Source: Streptomyces sp. SCSIO 75703 (lineage in GTDB: Bacteria; Actinomycetota; Actinomycetes; Streptomycetales; Streptomycetaceae). From it: a stretch of 64,000 nt of DNA. The notes beneath the pieces were generated by a model, which had not been told where the DNA came from, did no database searches, and saw only the letters and a list, made by a program, of their open reading frames with translations. The position numbers and the translations under genes were made by a program. Of this stretch, positions 27,379 through 34,964 are shown in pieces. Every line of letters begins with the position of its first letter. Positions within the stretch are counted from its first letter, which is position 1. The stretch covers positions 1,984,001 through 2,048,000 of the forward strand of contig NZ_CP144555.1 of the NCBI RefSeq assembly GCF_036607905.1. Direction: 5' to 3'.

Positions 27379-28563
27379 ATGGGACGCCACCGACGCTCCG
27401 ACGCCGGCCGCGCCGCCACGGGCCGCGCCGCGGGGGGACAGCAGCCGGACGGCCCGGCGGGCAGGGACCCCCGCCCACTCGGCCGGGACGCCGACGGCCG
27501 CCCCACCATGGGCATCGCTCCCTACCTGAACCCCGACGCGTACTCCGAGGCGCGGGCGCGCAGCGAGGCCTACCTCTTCGCGCCGGACGAGCCGCAGGCC
27601 GCGGTGCCCCCGCAGGCCCGCCGCATGGTCGACCTCCCCGGCGAGGACCACGCGCACGAGGTGCACGCGCCGGAGGTCTACACGCCCGCCGACGGCCCGC
27701 AGCGCTCCGGCGCGCACCGCCGCCGCAAGAAGAAGGCCGCCACCCCGGTCCGCACGGGCCTGCTCGGCGTCTCCGCCGCCGTGGCCCTCGGCACGGTCGC
27801 CGTCGCCACGGGCGCGGTGCCGGGCCTGGAGAACTACCGGATCGGCGGTGACGCCGGCGGCTCCGACCGGGTCCAGGCCGACGGCGGGCCCACCAACAGC
27901 CCGGCGGGGCTGGGCGGCACCTCCGGCAGCGCGGAGGCCGGCCACGGCGCCGAGGCGTCCACGAGCCGCGGCACGGGCCGTACGGCCTCGCCCTCCACCC
28001 CCGGCTCCTCCACCGCCCCCGCCGCCCCGTCCGCCACGCCCTCCGCCCCGGCCCCGACGGCCGACGAGGCGCCCTCCGAGACGTCGGAGCGGGAGGCGGC
28101 GCCCGGCACCAAGTCGCCCGCCACGCCCCCGCGTACGGAGACGAAGGCGCCCCAGCGGGTCGAGGCACCGGTCACCGTCTCCGAGCGGGCCGCGGCGGAG
28201 GCCGCGGTGCTCACACTGGTCAACGAGGAGCGGGCCAGGGCCGGGTGCAGCCCAGTCGCCGCCAACAGCGCGCTGCGCGACCTCGCCGAGAACTTCAGCA
28301 GGGCCATGGCCACCCAGGGCTTCTTCGACCACACCGACCCGAGCGGCGCCACGCCCTGGGACCGGGCGGAGAAGGCCGGCATCGCCAACCTCGGCGGCGA
28401 GAACATCGCCCGGGGCCAGGCCGACGCGCAGGCGGTGATGGACGCCTGGATGAACAGCCCCGGCCACCGCGCCAACATCCTGAACTGCGACTTCCGCACC
28501 CTCGGCGTGGGCGTCCACTTCGCCCCCGGCGGCCCCTGGTGGACCCAGAACTTCGGCTACTGA
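27379..28563 (+). CDS. CAP (SCP/PR1)-domain exported or membrane-anchored protein
   Basis: The protein is 394 residues from the ATG at 27379, which has GAGGAAGG seven bases upstream. A polar N-terminal region with RRRKKK is followed by one membrane segment (GLLGVSAAVALGTVAVATGAV, about 135-155) and a Ser/Thr/Pro/Ala-rich linker. The C-terminal CAP domain has TLVNEERARAGCSPV, FFDHTDPSGATPWDRAEKAG, GENIARGQ and MDAWMNSPGHRANILNCDFRTLGVGV. CAP proteins are extracellular with diverse roles; in Streptomyces none is clear for this type. The last codons (NFGY, stop) overlap the left attachment repeat of the mobile element, yet the reading frame is intact. Confidence 0.88.
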   Translation: MGRHRRSDAGRAATGRAAGGQQPDGPAGRDPRPLGRDADGRPTMGIAPYLNPDAYSEARARSEAYLFAPDEPQAAVPPQARRMVDLPGEDHAHEVHAPEVYTPADGPQRSGAHRRRKKKAATPVRTGLLGVSAAVALGTVAVATGAVPGLENYRIGGDAGGSDRVQADGGPTNSPAGLGGTSGSAEAGHGAEASTSRGTGRTASPSTPGSSTAPAAPSATPSAPAPTADEAPSETSEREAAPGTKSPATPPRTETKAPQRVEAPVTVSERAAAEAAVLTLVNEERARAGCSPVAANSALRDLAENFSRAMATQGFFDHTDPSGATPWDRAEKAGIANLGGENIARGQADAQAVMDAWMNSPGHRANILNCDFRTLGVGVHFAPGGPWWTQNFGY

Positions 28564-28572
28564 GATAACCGC
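28551..28572. repeat. attL of the integrated element
   Basis: CTTCGGCTACTGAGATAACCGC matches 33889-33910 in 21 of 22 bases, same orientation. It covers the last codons and stop of the CAP gene and lies 12 bases from the integrase stop. Confidence 0.8.
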
Positions 28573-28583
28573 AGGTCAGCGGG

Positions 28584-29825
28584 CTAGTCGCCCTCGTGGG
28601 CCCTCTCCGGGCCGTCAGCGGCAGGCCCCTCGTCAGAGAAGACGCGATCCACGGCGGCCTGGGTCCGGGACCCGCTCGACGGCATCAGGTGCGTGTACGT
28701 CCGCAGCGTGAAGCCGGGGTCGTGGTGCCCCAGGTACTCGCTGAGAGCCTTGATGCTCTCCCCCGCGTCCAGCAGCACCGAGGCATAGAAGTGCCGCAAG
28801 GCATGCATGCCGTTGTCCCGACCGGCCTCGACACTCGCGGCCCGAAGCGCCGGCCGCCACACGCGATCGTTGAAGCGGTTCCGGTCGAGCGGCAGCCCGG
28901 CAGGGCCAGTGAAGATGAGCGATGCCGTGACCGGCGGACCGTCGAGGTTTTTCCACGGAAGCGTGATCCGCGTCGCGGGGTGGCTCTTGAGGTGAGCGGC
29001 CAGAGCGAAGGCGACGGACTGCGGCAGAGGCACGTCACGTTCCTTGCCGCCCTTCGGGGGAGCGAACACCGGCCGGTGCAAACGCAGTAGCTTGACCTGC
29101 CGGACGACGTGGACCACTCCCCCGAGGAAGTCGACGTCTTCCACGGCGAGGCCGAAGACCTCCCCTTGACGCAGGCCGCATCCGGCAGCGACGTTGACGA
29201 GCGCCTGATAGCGGTCCGGCAGGGCCGAGCGCACATCCATGATCCGCTCAGCAGGCCACGGCTTGACCTTGCGTGGCTCCAGACGCGGCGCACGCACGGA
29301 CCGAGCGCTGCACGGGTTGGCGCGAATGATTCGGTCTTCCACGGCGGAGGTGAACACCGTCGACACGTGAGCGAAGATGCCGCGTCGATACCCGGCGGAG
29401 AGGCCCCGATCCTCCAGCGTCCGCAGCCAGACCCGCAGATGCGACGGTGTGAAGGAGGCCAGCGGCCGAGAGCCCAGGTACGGAATCGCGTGCAGGCGGA
29501 GACGACTCTCCACCGACTCACGGGTCAGCGGGTCAGTGATCTGCGAGGCCATCCACTCAGTGGCGTACTGCTCGAACGTGACCTTGCCAGCCACGGGATC
29601 CACGTAGTCGCCGCGCGACATGTCGGCCTCGATATTGGCCAACCACTGCTCCGCCTTGCGCTTCTGCTTGTCAGGGAAGCTCTTGGACTTCTCGGAGCCG
29701 TCAGGGCCGACGTAGCGGGCGCGGTAGCGCAGGCCGACGCCGAAGCGGTCGGTCTTGACCTTGACGGTCTTGCCGTCGGTGCCGGTCTCGACCTTGTACC
29801 AGCGGTCTTGTACGTGTCCGGCCAT
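28584..29825 (-). CDS. int: Tyrosine integrase of the mini-AICE
   Basis: A 413-residue tyrosine recombinase. An N-terminal arm-binding part (about 1-75) is followed by a SAM-like core-binding domain (TFEQYATEWMASQ ... PYLGSRPLASFTPSHLRVWL) and the catalytic domain. Catalytic residues are R219 (GCGLRQGEV), K258 (PPKGGKERDVP), H341 and R344 (HALRHFYAS), H367/H368 (YLGHHDP) and the nucleophile Y377 (LRTYTHLM). The ATG at 29825 overlaps the xis stop (ATGA). It should integrate and, with Xis, excise the element at the repeats that bound it. All catalytic residues are present, so it may be active. Confidence 0.93.
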   Translation of the reverse strand: MAGHVQDRWYKVETGTDGKTVKVKTDRFGVGLRYRARYVGPDGSEKSKSFPDKQKRKAEQWLANIEADMSRGDYVDPVAGKVTFEQYATEWMASQITDPLTRESVESRLRLHAIPYLGSRPLASFTPSHLRVWLRTLEDRGLSAGYRRGIFAHVSTVFTSAVEDRIIRANPCSARSVRAPRLEPRKVKPWPAERIMDVRSALPDRYQALVNVAAGCGLRQGEVFGLAVEDVDFLGGVVHVVRQVKLLRLHRPVFAPPKGGKERDVPLPQSVAFALAAHLKSHPATRITLPWKNLDGPPVTASLIFTGPAGLPLDRNRFNDRVWRPALRAASVEAGRDNGMHALRHFYASVLLDAGESIKALSEYLGHHDPGFTLRTYTHLMPSSGSRTQAAVDRVFSDEGPAADGPERAHEGD

Positions 29826-30019
29826 CAGGCGGCCCTCTCCATCTGGGACTGGACCCAGACGCGAACGTCTTCGGGGTCGAAGCGAAGGTGCCGGCCGACG
29901 CGGAAGCCGCGCGGTCCGGTCTGCTTGCGGCGCCACTGATAGACGGTCTCGACCGGGACGCCGAGGAGGTCAGCCAGGTCGACCGGGGTCAGGTAGCGGT
30001 CGGGCAACGAGCGCTTCAC
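29825..30019 (-). CDS. xis: Excisionase Xis (MerR-like HTH)
   Basis: A 64-residue DNA-binding protein: YLTPVDLADLLGVPVETVYQWRRKQTGPRGFRVGRHLRFDPEDVRVW is the winged-helix excisionase pattern of Streptomyces integrative elements. It directs Int toward excision. I chose the GTG at 30019 because GAGG lies seven bases upstream and it forms a GTGA overlap with the rep stop; a GTG two codons upstream is also possible. It is coupled to both rep and int. Confidence 0.88.
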   Translation of the reverse strand: MKRSLPDRYLTPVDLADLLGVPVETVYQWRRKQTGPRGFRVGRHLRFDPEDVRVWVQSQMERAA

Positions 30020-31443
30020 GCCCACACCTCCATGTCGTCCATGTCGTGCAGGTCGGCGAGTGCTTCGCGTGCTGTCTCGCGGTTCAGGTGCAGCTCACGG
30101 GCGATCGATGCAGCCAGCCAGGATTCACCGGGGGTGTGGCCCTGTCCGGCGTAGGTCCAGTGGGCGAGCACGAGCGTGGAGCCCTCCGTGTCGTCGAGGT
30201 CTTCGGAGAGCCCGCGTTCGCGGCGTTCCTGGCGTGCGCGGTAGTCGGCGCGGACCTGGCGGAGGGCGCCGAGCGTGGTGGAGTACTGGCGGCTCTTGGT
30301 CGAGAAGTGCCCGCGGAAGCCGAGCATGTGAGCCCAGCGCGCCAGCAGGCGATCCGGGTAGGAGTCGTCCAGGTCCCAGCCCGCTTCGATGAGCCGTCGC
30401 GTGTGCGCGGGCAGGGGCAGCTTGTCCAGCTCGGACAGCTCCCCGATCCGGCGGTCAACGGTGCCGGTCGTCTCGGCCGCTTTGGTGGCGTACTTGGCGA
30501 CGTAGGAGGCCACGGCCTGTTCGGTCAGTTCCTCATGTCCGAGGGCGCCGATGGGTTGCACGTCGACCTGGTCACCCCACCGCAGGGTGCGGGCGGGGAA
30601 GTCGCCGGATGCGGGGACCGGTACGGAGACGCGGGCGGCGGCAGCGCGGATCGCGGCGTCCAGGAGAGCGACCGTGGCCCACGCCGGCGGGGCGGTGTCG
30701 GGTCCGTCGGGGCCGTCGAGGCGGACCACGGCGTGGAAGTGGACGGAGCCGCGTTTCTGGAACTCGGCGACCTTGCCGAAGGAGACCCGGCATACCTCCT
30801 TCATTGCCGCCTGGGTTAGTCCTGCGTGGGCGGCGATCTCGCGGCGCAGGTAGATGGTGAAGCGGCGCCACAGGTCGGAGGCGAAGTTGTTCCACAGCAC
30901 CGCGCCCGCGTAGTCGTACCGTTCGGGGGCGAGGGCCGTGCCCAGCTCCGGGGCGTCCTCGGTATGCGTGTGCCCGCAGCGGCAGCGCCCGGAGTCGGGC
31001 CGGTTGTGCACGGGTCCGAAGGACGGGGCGGTGAGGGTGGCGAAGACACGGGGGTGATCCCGCACGGTGGCGGGTACGTCCTTGCGTGCGTCCCCGGTGA
31101 TCCCGGCACGGATCAGGTGGTAGGTGTCCCCGGCGTAGGTCCAGGCGCAGGCCGGGCAGCGGGAGGCACGGCGGTTGCCGCAGGCCACCCGGAGAGCGCC
31201 GTCCGGCTCGTGCTCGGTGCTGTAGGAGTAGAGCACATCCCCGGTCACGCGGTCGCGGGTCACGGTCTGGCCCATCAGGCGGATGGGGTTCGAGCAGCCG
31301 CCCGTACGGCGAACCTGTTCCTGCCAGCGGTCGAAGCCCGGAGCGTTGGCCACCCGCAGCAGGTCGGCCAGCGTTGTGGGGTCACAGCCCAGGGAGGCCG
31401 CAGCACCGGCCACGGCCTCCGAGGGGACGGGGAACACCGTCAC
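30016..31443 (-). CDS. repSA: RepSA-like replication initiator
   Basis: A 475-residue replication initiator of the pSAM2 RepSA type, which drives rolling-circle replication of the excised circle. Seen are the cysteine clusters CGNRRASRCPACAWTY and CRCGHTH, the HUH-like motif GSVHFHAVVRLDG (metal-binding histidines), and YVAKYATKAAE, which contains the conserved tyrosines of this group. The GTG at 31443 (VTVFPVPSEAV) overlaps the stop of the upstream Cys-rich gene. It is the second gene of the rep-xis-int operon. Confidence 0.88.
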   Translation of the reverse strand: MTVFPVPSEAVAGAAASLGCDPTTLADLLRVANAPGFDRWQEQVRRTGGCSNPIRLMGQTVTRDRVTGDVLYSYSTEHEPDGALRVACGNRRASRCPACAWTYAGDTYHLIRAGITGDARKDVPATVRDHPRVFATLTAPSFGPVHNRPDSGRCRCGHTHTEDAPELGTALAPERYDYAGAVLWNNFASDLWRRFTIYLRREIAAHAGLTQAAMKEVCRVSFGKVAEFQKRGSVHFHAVVRLDGPDGPDTAPPAWATVALLDAAIRAAAARVSVPVPASGDFPARTLRWGDQVDVQPIGALGHEELTEQAVASYVAKYATKAAETTGTVDRRIGELSELDKLPLPAHTRRLIEAGWDLDDSYPDRLLARWAHMLGFRGHFSTKSRQYSTTLGALRQVRADYRARQERRERGLSEDLDDTEGSTLVLAHWTYAGQGHTPGESWLAASIARELHLNRETAREALADLHDMDDMEVWA

Positions 31444-31778
31444 GCGGCACCCACCAGCAGCTTGGCGACCGCCTTCGTGCGGGCGGGCGAGTGCGCCGAG
31501 CACGGGCGGAAGAACGGCTTGTCGTCGGCGAAGGGGGCGTCAACGACCCAGCCGGTGAAGCCACCGTCCAGGAGGTAGCCCTCGATGTGGCAGACACACG
31601 ACAGGCTCCGCCCCTGGCTGGAGGTCGTGCAGCAGCACGGGACCAGCGCGCCGACGAACCCCGTCAGCGAACCGTCTCCGTCCAGGTCCACGAGCGTGCC
31701 GCCGCAGGACGGGCACCCGTTCACCGTCTTGACCGGAGCCGCAGACAGAGCGTGCGACGCAACCAAGGTTCCAGGCAT
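31440..31778 (-). CDS. Cys-rich small protein of the mini-AICE
   Basis: A 112-residue protein with zinc-ribbon-like cysteines: GCPSCGGTLVD near residue 22, then PCCCTTSSQGRSLSCVCHIEGYLL. The ATG at 31778 has GAAGGGAAG seven bases upstream, and the stop overlaps the rep start by four bases, so it is likely expressed with rep. Similar small genes precede rep in Streptomyces integrative elements; I do not know a function. A role in copy control or replication is only a guess from position. Confidence 0.65.
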   Translation of the reverse strand: MPGTLVASHALSAAPVKTVNGCPSCGGTLVDLDGDGSLTGFVGALVPCCCTTSSQGRSLSCVCHIEGYLLDGGFTGWVVDAPFADDKPFFRPCSAHSPARTKAVAKLLVGAA

Positions 31779-31892
31779 GATGGGACTTCCCTTCGAGGGA
31801 GCCAGGGGCGGCGGTTCTTCTTGGCGGTTGAGCGCCGCCCCTGGGCAGACGTAGTAGGTGCTGGGCCTCGCTCATTCGCACAGGAGGCACAT

Positions 31893-31926
31893 CCCTAAGG
31901 TTCCCTAGGGCACCTTAGGGTGTCAA
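31893..31926. promoter_or_regulatory. Operator/promoter between the rep operon and the GntR gene
   Basis: CCCTAAGG (31893-31900) and CCTTAGGG (31913-31920) are inverted repeats around the palindrome CCCTAGGG (31903-31910). A related GCTAGGG lies at about 31935. TTGACA on the minus strand (31921-31926) could be the -35 of the rep operon, which would place the operators over that promoter. The adjacent GntR-family protein is the likely ligand. Confidence 0.6.
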
Positions 31927-31973
31927 GGGGTACGCTAGGGATGTAGCCAACTGAGACGAGGGAGATGGCCCCC

Positions 31974-32732
31974 ATGGCTGACCAGGCCGACAATCGAGCG
32001 CCCTATGCGCAGATTGCCGCCCACTACACGGAACTGATCACATCCGGCGAACTCCAGCCGGGCACGCTTCTGCCGAGCATCAAGAACCTGTCGCAGGAGT
32101 GGAGCGTTAGCACTGCGACTGCCGAGAAGGCTCTGCGGAAGCTGCGCAACGAGGGCCTTGTCAGGGGCATCCACGGCATCGGCACCGAGGTTCTGGACCG
32201 CCCTGCTCCTATGTCCTCCGGGGCTCAGCGCCAGGATCGAGGCCGCCGCACCGGATCTAGTTGGGGAACCGGCGAACGGTCCGACTCACATCGAGCTTCG
32301 GTGGTGCCGGCGCCCGCAGAAGTGGCCCAAGCGCTGGACCTCAAGCCCAACTCGAAGGTGATCCGGCGCAGCCGCGTCTACCGCGACCGACACGGCATCG
32401 TCGCGCACTCAACGTCATGGATTCCCGCCCGGTACGGAGAGCTGATTCCACAGCTCACGAGCAGCGAGCGACTGACGGGAGGAACCTCCCTGCAACTCAT
32501 CGCGCAGGCAACCGGTCGCCCCATCACACACCGGTTCGACACCGCGTCGGCTCGGCTGCTGACTCCTGACGACGCGAAGCTGTTGGAGCTAGACCCCGAG
32601 AAGGCCCCGCGAGACCCTGTGGTCGTCATGACTGCGAGGTTCGTTGACAGTGAAGGTGCCGTCGTTGAGTACGGTGTCGACCTCGGCGGCCCCGGCCGTA
32701 CGTGGCAGACGGAATCGGAAGTCGCCCAGTGA
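31974..32732 (+). CDS. GntR/HutC-family repressor, KorSA-like
   Basis: A 252-residue regulator. The N-terminal winged helix (YAQIAAHYTELITSGELQPGTLLPS ... LSQEWSVSTATAEKALRKLRNEGLV) is GntR-type, and the C-terminal UTRA domain (SRVYRDRHGIVAHSTSWIP ... DPVVVMTARFVDSEGAVVEYGVDL) is HutC-type. KorSA of pSAM2 belongs to this group and represses replication/transfer. I prefer the ATG at 31974, with GAGGGAG 10 bases upstream, over the ATG at 31965, which is too close to that site. Its codon use is less G+C-biased than the chromosome's, consistent with transfer. It is coupled to the kinase gene. Confidence 0.88.
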   Translation: MADQADNRAPYAQIAAHYTELITSGELQPGTLLPSIKNLSQEWSVSTATAEKALRKLRNEGLVRGIHGIGTEVLDRPAPMSSGAQRQDRGRRTGSSWGTGERSDSHRASVVPAPAEVAQALDLKPNSKVIRRSRVYRDRHGIVAHSTSWIPARYGELIPQLTSSERLTGGTSLQLIAQATGRPITHRFDTASARLLTPDDAKLLELDPEKAPRDPVVVMTARFVDSEGAVVEYGVDLGGPGRTWQTESEVAQ

Positions 32733-33277
32733 ATGTCGCTCGCCGACCGTTCTGCGTCCTGATGGTGGGCCTACCTGGTTCAGGGAAGACGACTCTGGCC
32801 CGTGCGCTGACAGCGCAAGGGTTCGTCAGACTCTGCCCGGACGAGGAAATGTTCCGCCGACATGGGGTGTACGGGGTCGACTTTCCCCGAGGGACGTTCC
32901 CGACCCTTGAGCGGCCGATTCTTGAAGAGACGGCAGTGGAACTCCGTGAGCAGCTCCAGGCCGGGCACGATGTGGTGGTGGACCATGGCTTTTGGACGCC
33001 GGAGGACCGTGCTCACTGGCGATCGGTTGCTACCGAAGGTGGAGCGATCTCCGTGGTCGTCTATCTGGAGGCCAGCCACGAAGAGCTGTGGTCCCGCGTG
33101 AGCAAGCGCAACGCCCGGCACGAGGACGATCCGAACTCGATCTACTTCGCCGAAAGCGATCTGATCCGCTACCGCTCTCGATTCATTGCCCCGGAGCCCG
33201 CTGAGCCGCACATCGTCTACAACGGCGATCCTGAGTCTGTTCTGAAGGCGCTGCAATCGGAGCAGGCCCGCCCTTAG
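32729..33277 (+). CDS. P-loop kinase (zeta-toxin/AAA-like) of the mini-AICE
   Basis: A 182-residue P-loop protein. Walker A is GLPGSGKTTLARAL (residues 14-27), followed by LCPDEEMFRR, HDVVVDHGFWTPEDRAHWR and a lid-like VSKRNARHEDDP. This is the small-molecule kinase/zeta-toxin-like group, whose substrate cannot be inferred. The GTG at 32729 overlaps the repressor's TGA (GTGA), so the two are translationally coupled. That suggests a shared function such as immunity, maintenance or host modulation. No dedicated antitoxin gene is visible unless the repressor serves this role. Confidence 0.75.
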   Translation: MNVARRPFCVLMVGLPGSGKTTLARALTAQGFVRLCPDEEMFRRHGVYGVDFPRGTFPTLERPILEETAVELREQLQAGHDVVVDHGFWTPEDRAHWRSVATEGGAISVVVYLEASHEELWSRVSKRNARHEDDPNSIYFAESDLIRYRSRFIAPEPAEPHIVYNGDPESVLKALQSEQARP

Positions 33278-33500
33278 CTCTGAGCCGCAGGCCATCGTGC
33301 CAAGCCAGGCACCAGTTACAGGTTTCTCTACCTCATCAAGCCCCGGCTGCGCTCCGCTCCGCCGGGCGCGCTCCCGGCTCCGCTCCGGGCGCCGCTCCTG
33401 CCTTCGGCCCGCTCCGCCCGCGCTGCGCCGACGCGCGCCCACGTGTGGATAGGGCCGGAAGCTATGAGTCGAGCACCGTACGACTGCGCCGGCGGGGGCC

Positions 33501-33667
33501 GGTCGGCTCCGAGACTTTAGGCAGCCACCATGGGGCGAGCCTCGAAGATCATGGCCCAACGTCGTGCTTTAACGGGCAGGTCCACAGACTGCCCGACTCG
33601 CCATCAGCTTAATGGGCCATGATCACTCGCCCCATGGCAGCTCCAGCCCAAAGTCTCGGAGCCGACC
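33501..33667. repeat. 167-bp complex inverted repeat with nested hairpin
   Basis: Three perfectly complementary blocks are arranged in mirror order: GGTCGGCTCCGAGACTTT (33501-33518) with 33650-33667, CCATGGGGCGAG (33528-33539) with 33626-33637, and GATCATGGCCCA (33547-33558) with 33613-33624. Within the loop, CGGGCAG (33573-33579) pairs with CTGCCCG (33589-33595). As ssDNA or RNA this would be a long stem with two internal bulges and an apical hairpin. Confidence 0.8.
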
Positions 33668-33693
33668 TCTCACCGTTGCCAACTCACGGTCAA

Positions 33694-33720
33694 GGGTGGT
33701 GGGGGTGGTGGGGGTGGTGG
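33694..33720 (+). repeat. Tandem GGGTGGTGG x3
   Basis: Three perfect copies of a nine-base unit, followed by GGATGAGGGGGGGAG. Several G runs could support a G-quadruplex on the plus strand. Confidence 0.8.
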
Positions 33721-33888
33721 GGATGAGGGGGGGAGATAAAGGAGAGGCGGGCATCCCCACTCGGGCCGTCTCTGGGCCGTGCGGGGGCGCTCAAAGACGA
33801 CCAACGCTGACAACCACCGACAGCTAAGTCGCAGGTCGCAGCGTTGATCGATTACGTGGGCGCAGGTCAGAGAACCGCCCCCGCACTT

Positions 33889-33910
33889 CTTCGGCTACTG
33901 AGACAACCGC
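33889..33910. repeat. attR of the integrated element
   Basis: CTTCGGCTACTGAGACAACCGC, differing from attL by C for T at one position. It is followed by the native spacer before mutM. Confidence 0.8.
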
Positions 33911-34026
33911 CCGCCACGGGCCCCGGAGGGGCGCACGCGTGGACGCTGCGGGACGGTGTCGCGCGGAGGTGAGGTGAGCGGACGGCCCCCGGCCTCGCGG
34001 GGAGCCGTCCAGGAGGCCGGGGCGCG

Positions 34027-34884
34027 CTACGACGCCCGGGGCGGGCGCTGGCAGGCGGGGCAGAAGTAGCTGGAGCGGTTCATCCAGGGGCGGCGCCGGA
34101 CCGGGGTGCCGCAGCGGCGGCAGGGCAGGCCCTCGCGGCCGTAGGCGTCCAGGGAGCGGTCGAAGTAGCCGGACTCCCCGTTGACGTTGACGTAGAGGCT
34201 GTCGAAGCTGGTGCCGCCGACGGCCAGGGCCTCGTTCATCACGTCCCGGACGTGGCCGAGGAGTGCGGCGGTGCGGGGGCGGGTGAGCGTCGCGGTGGGC
34301 CGTTCGTAGTGCAGGCGGGAGCGCCACAGCGCCTCGTCGGCGTAGATGTTGCCGACGCCGCTGATCAGGGACTGGTCGAGCAGCGCGCGTTTGACGGTGG
34401 TGCGCTTGCGGCGCAGGGCGAGGTGGAACGCCTCGTCGTCGAAGAGCGGGTCGAGCGGGTCGCGGGCGATGTGCGCGATGACGTCGGGCAGCCCGTCGGG
34501 ACCGGTGTCGTGCAGGGACAGGCCGCCGAAGGTGCGCTGGTCGACGAAGCGCAGCTCGGTGTCGACGCCGTCCGCGAAGGTCACCCGGACGCGGAGGTGC
34601 TTCTCCGGCGGTGCCTCGTGCGGCTGGACCAGGAGCTGGCCGCTCATGCCGAGGTGGGCGAGGACCGCCTGTCCGGTGTCCGCCAGCGGCAGCCACAGGT
34701 ACTTGCCACGGCGGCTGGGCGTGCCGATGCGGTGGCCCTTGAGCCGGTGGGCGAAGTCGTCGGGGCCGGCGAGGTGCCGGCGGACCGCGCGCGGGTGCAG
34801 GACGGCGGCGTCCGCGACGGTCCGGTGGGCGATCCAGCGCTCCAGTCCGCGCCGGACGACCTCGACCTCGGGCAACTCGGGCAT
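34027..34884 (-). CDS. mutM: Formamidopyrimidine-DNA glycosylase MutM
   Basis: A base-excision glycosylase/AP lyase that removes 8-oxoguanine. The 285-residue protein starts [15 protein letters not shown], giving the catalytic Pro1 and Glu2 after Met removal. It has [11 protein letters not shown] (catalytic lysine region), the H2TH region [20 protein letters not shown] and the C-terminal zinc finger [24 protein letters not shown]. All key residues are present. It is followed by attR 117 bases away and preceded by rnc. Confidence 0.95.
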   Translation of the reverse strand: MPELPEVEVVRRGLERWIAHRTVADAAVLHPRAVRRHLAGPDDFAHRLKGHRIGTPSRRGKYLWLPLADTGQAVLAHLGMSGQLLVQPHEAPPEKHLRVRVTFADGVDTELRFVDQRTFGGLSLHDTGPDGLPDVIAHIARDPLDPLFDDEAFHLALRRKRTTVKRALLDQSLISGVGNIYADEALWRSRLHYERPTATLTRPRTAALLGHVRDVMNEALAVGGTSFDSLYVNVNGESGYFDRSLDAYGREGLPCRRCGTPVRRRPWMNRSSYFCPACQRPPRAS

Positions 34885-34964
34885 GGCATCCCCTCGGGTG
34901 GGCCGGTGGACGAGCGAACGCCCGCCCCGGGTCCGGGACGGGCGCGCGGTCGTACGCGGGTGGG

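Larger units (their letters stand above)
33278..33888. other. Noncoding right end of the mini-AICE
   Basis: About 610 bases without a plausible gene. It begins with a C/G-rich stretch with recurring GCTCCG words (33340-33430), then a large inverted repeat (33501-33667), then G-rich 9-base repeats (33694-33720). Position and structure suggest replication or maintenance functions, or a structured RNA. Confidence 0.6.
28551..33910. mobile_element. Integrated mini-AICE (pSAM2-like) of 5.34 kb without transfer genes
   Basis: The segment between the 22-base direct repeats carries int, xis, a RepSA-like initiator and a Cys-rich small gene in one direction. A GntR-family regulator and a P-loop kinase are divergent, followed by about 600 noncoding bases with a large inverted repeat. 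Replication, excision and control genes are those of actinobacterial integrative and conjugative elements. No FtsK/SpoIIIE-like tra gene or spread genes are present. The native neighbours (CAP gene, mutM) flank it directly. Confidence 0.8.

Noticed and set aside
28584..29936. Start of the integrase at the upstream end of the open frame (29936)
   Set aside because: Residues before MAGHVQDRWY overlap xis in another frame and read as Arg/Pro filler; the ATG at 29825 forms the usual overlap with the xis stop.
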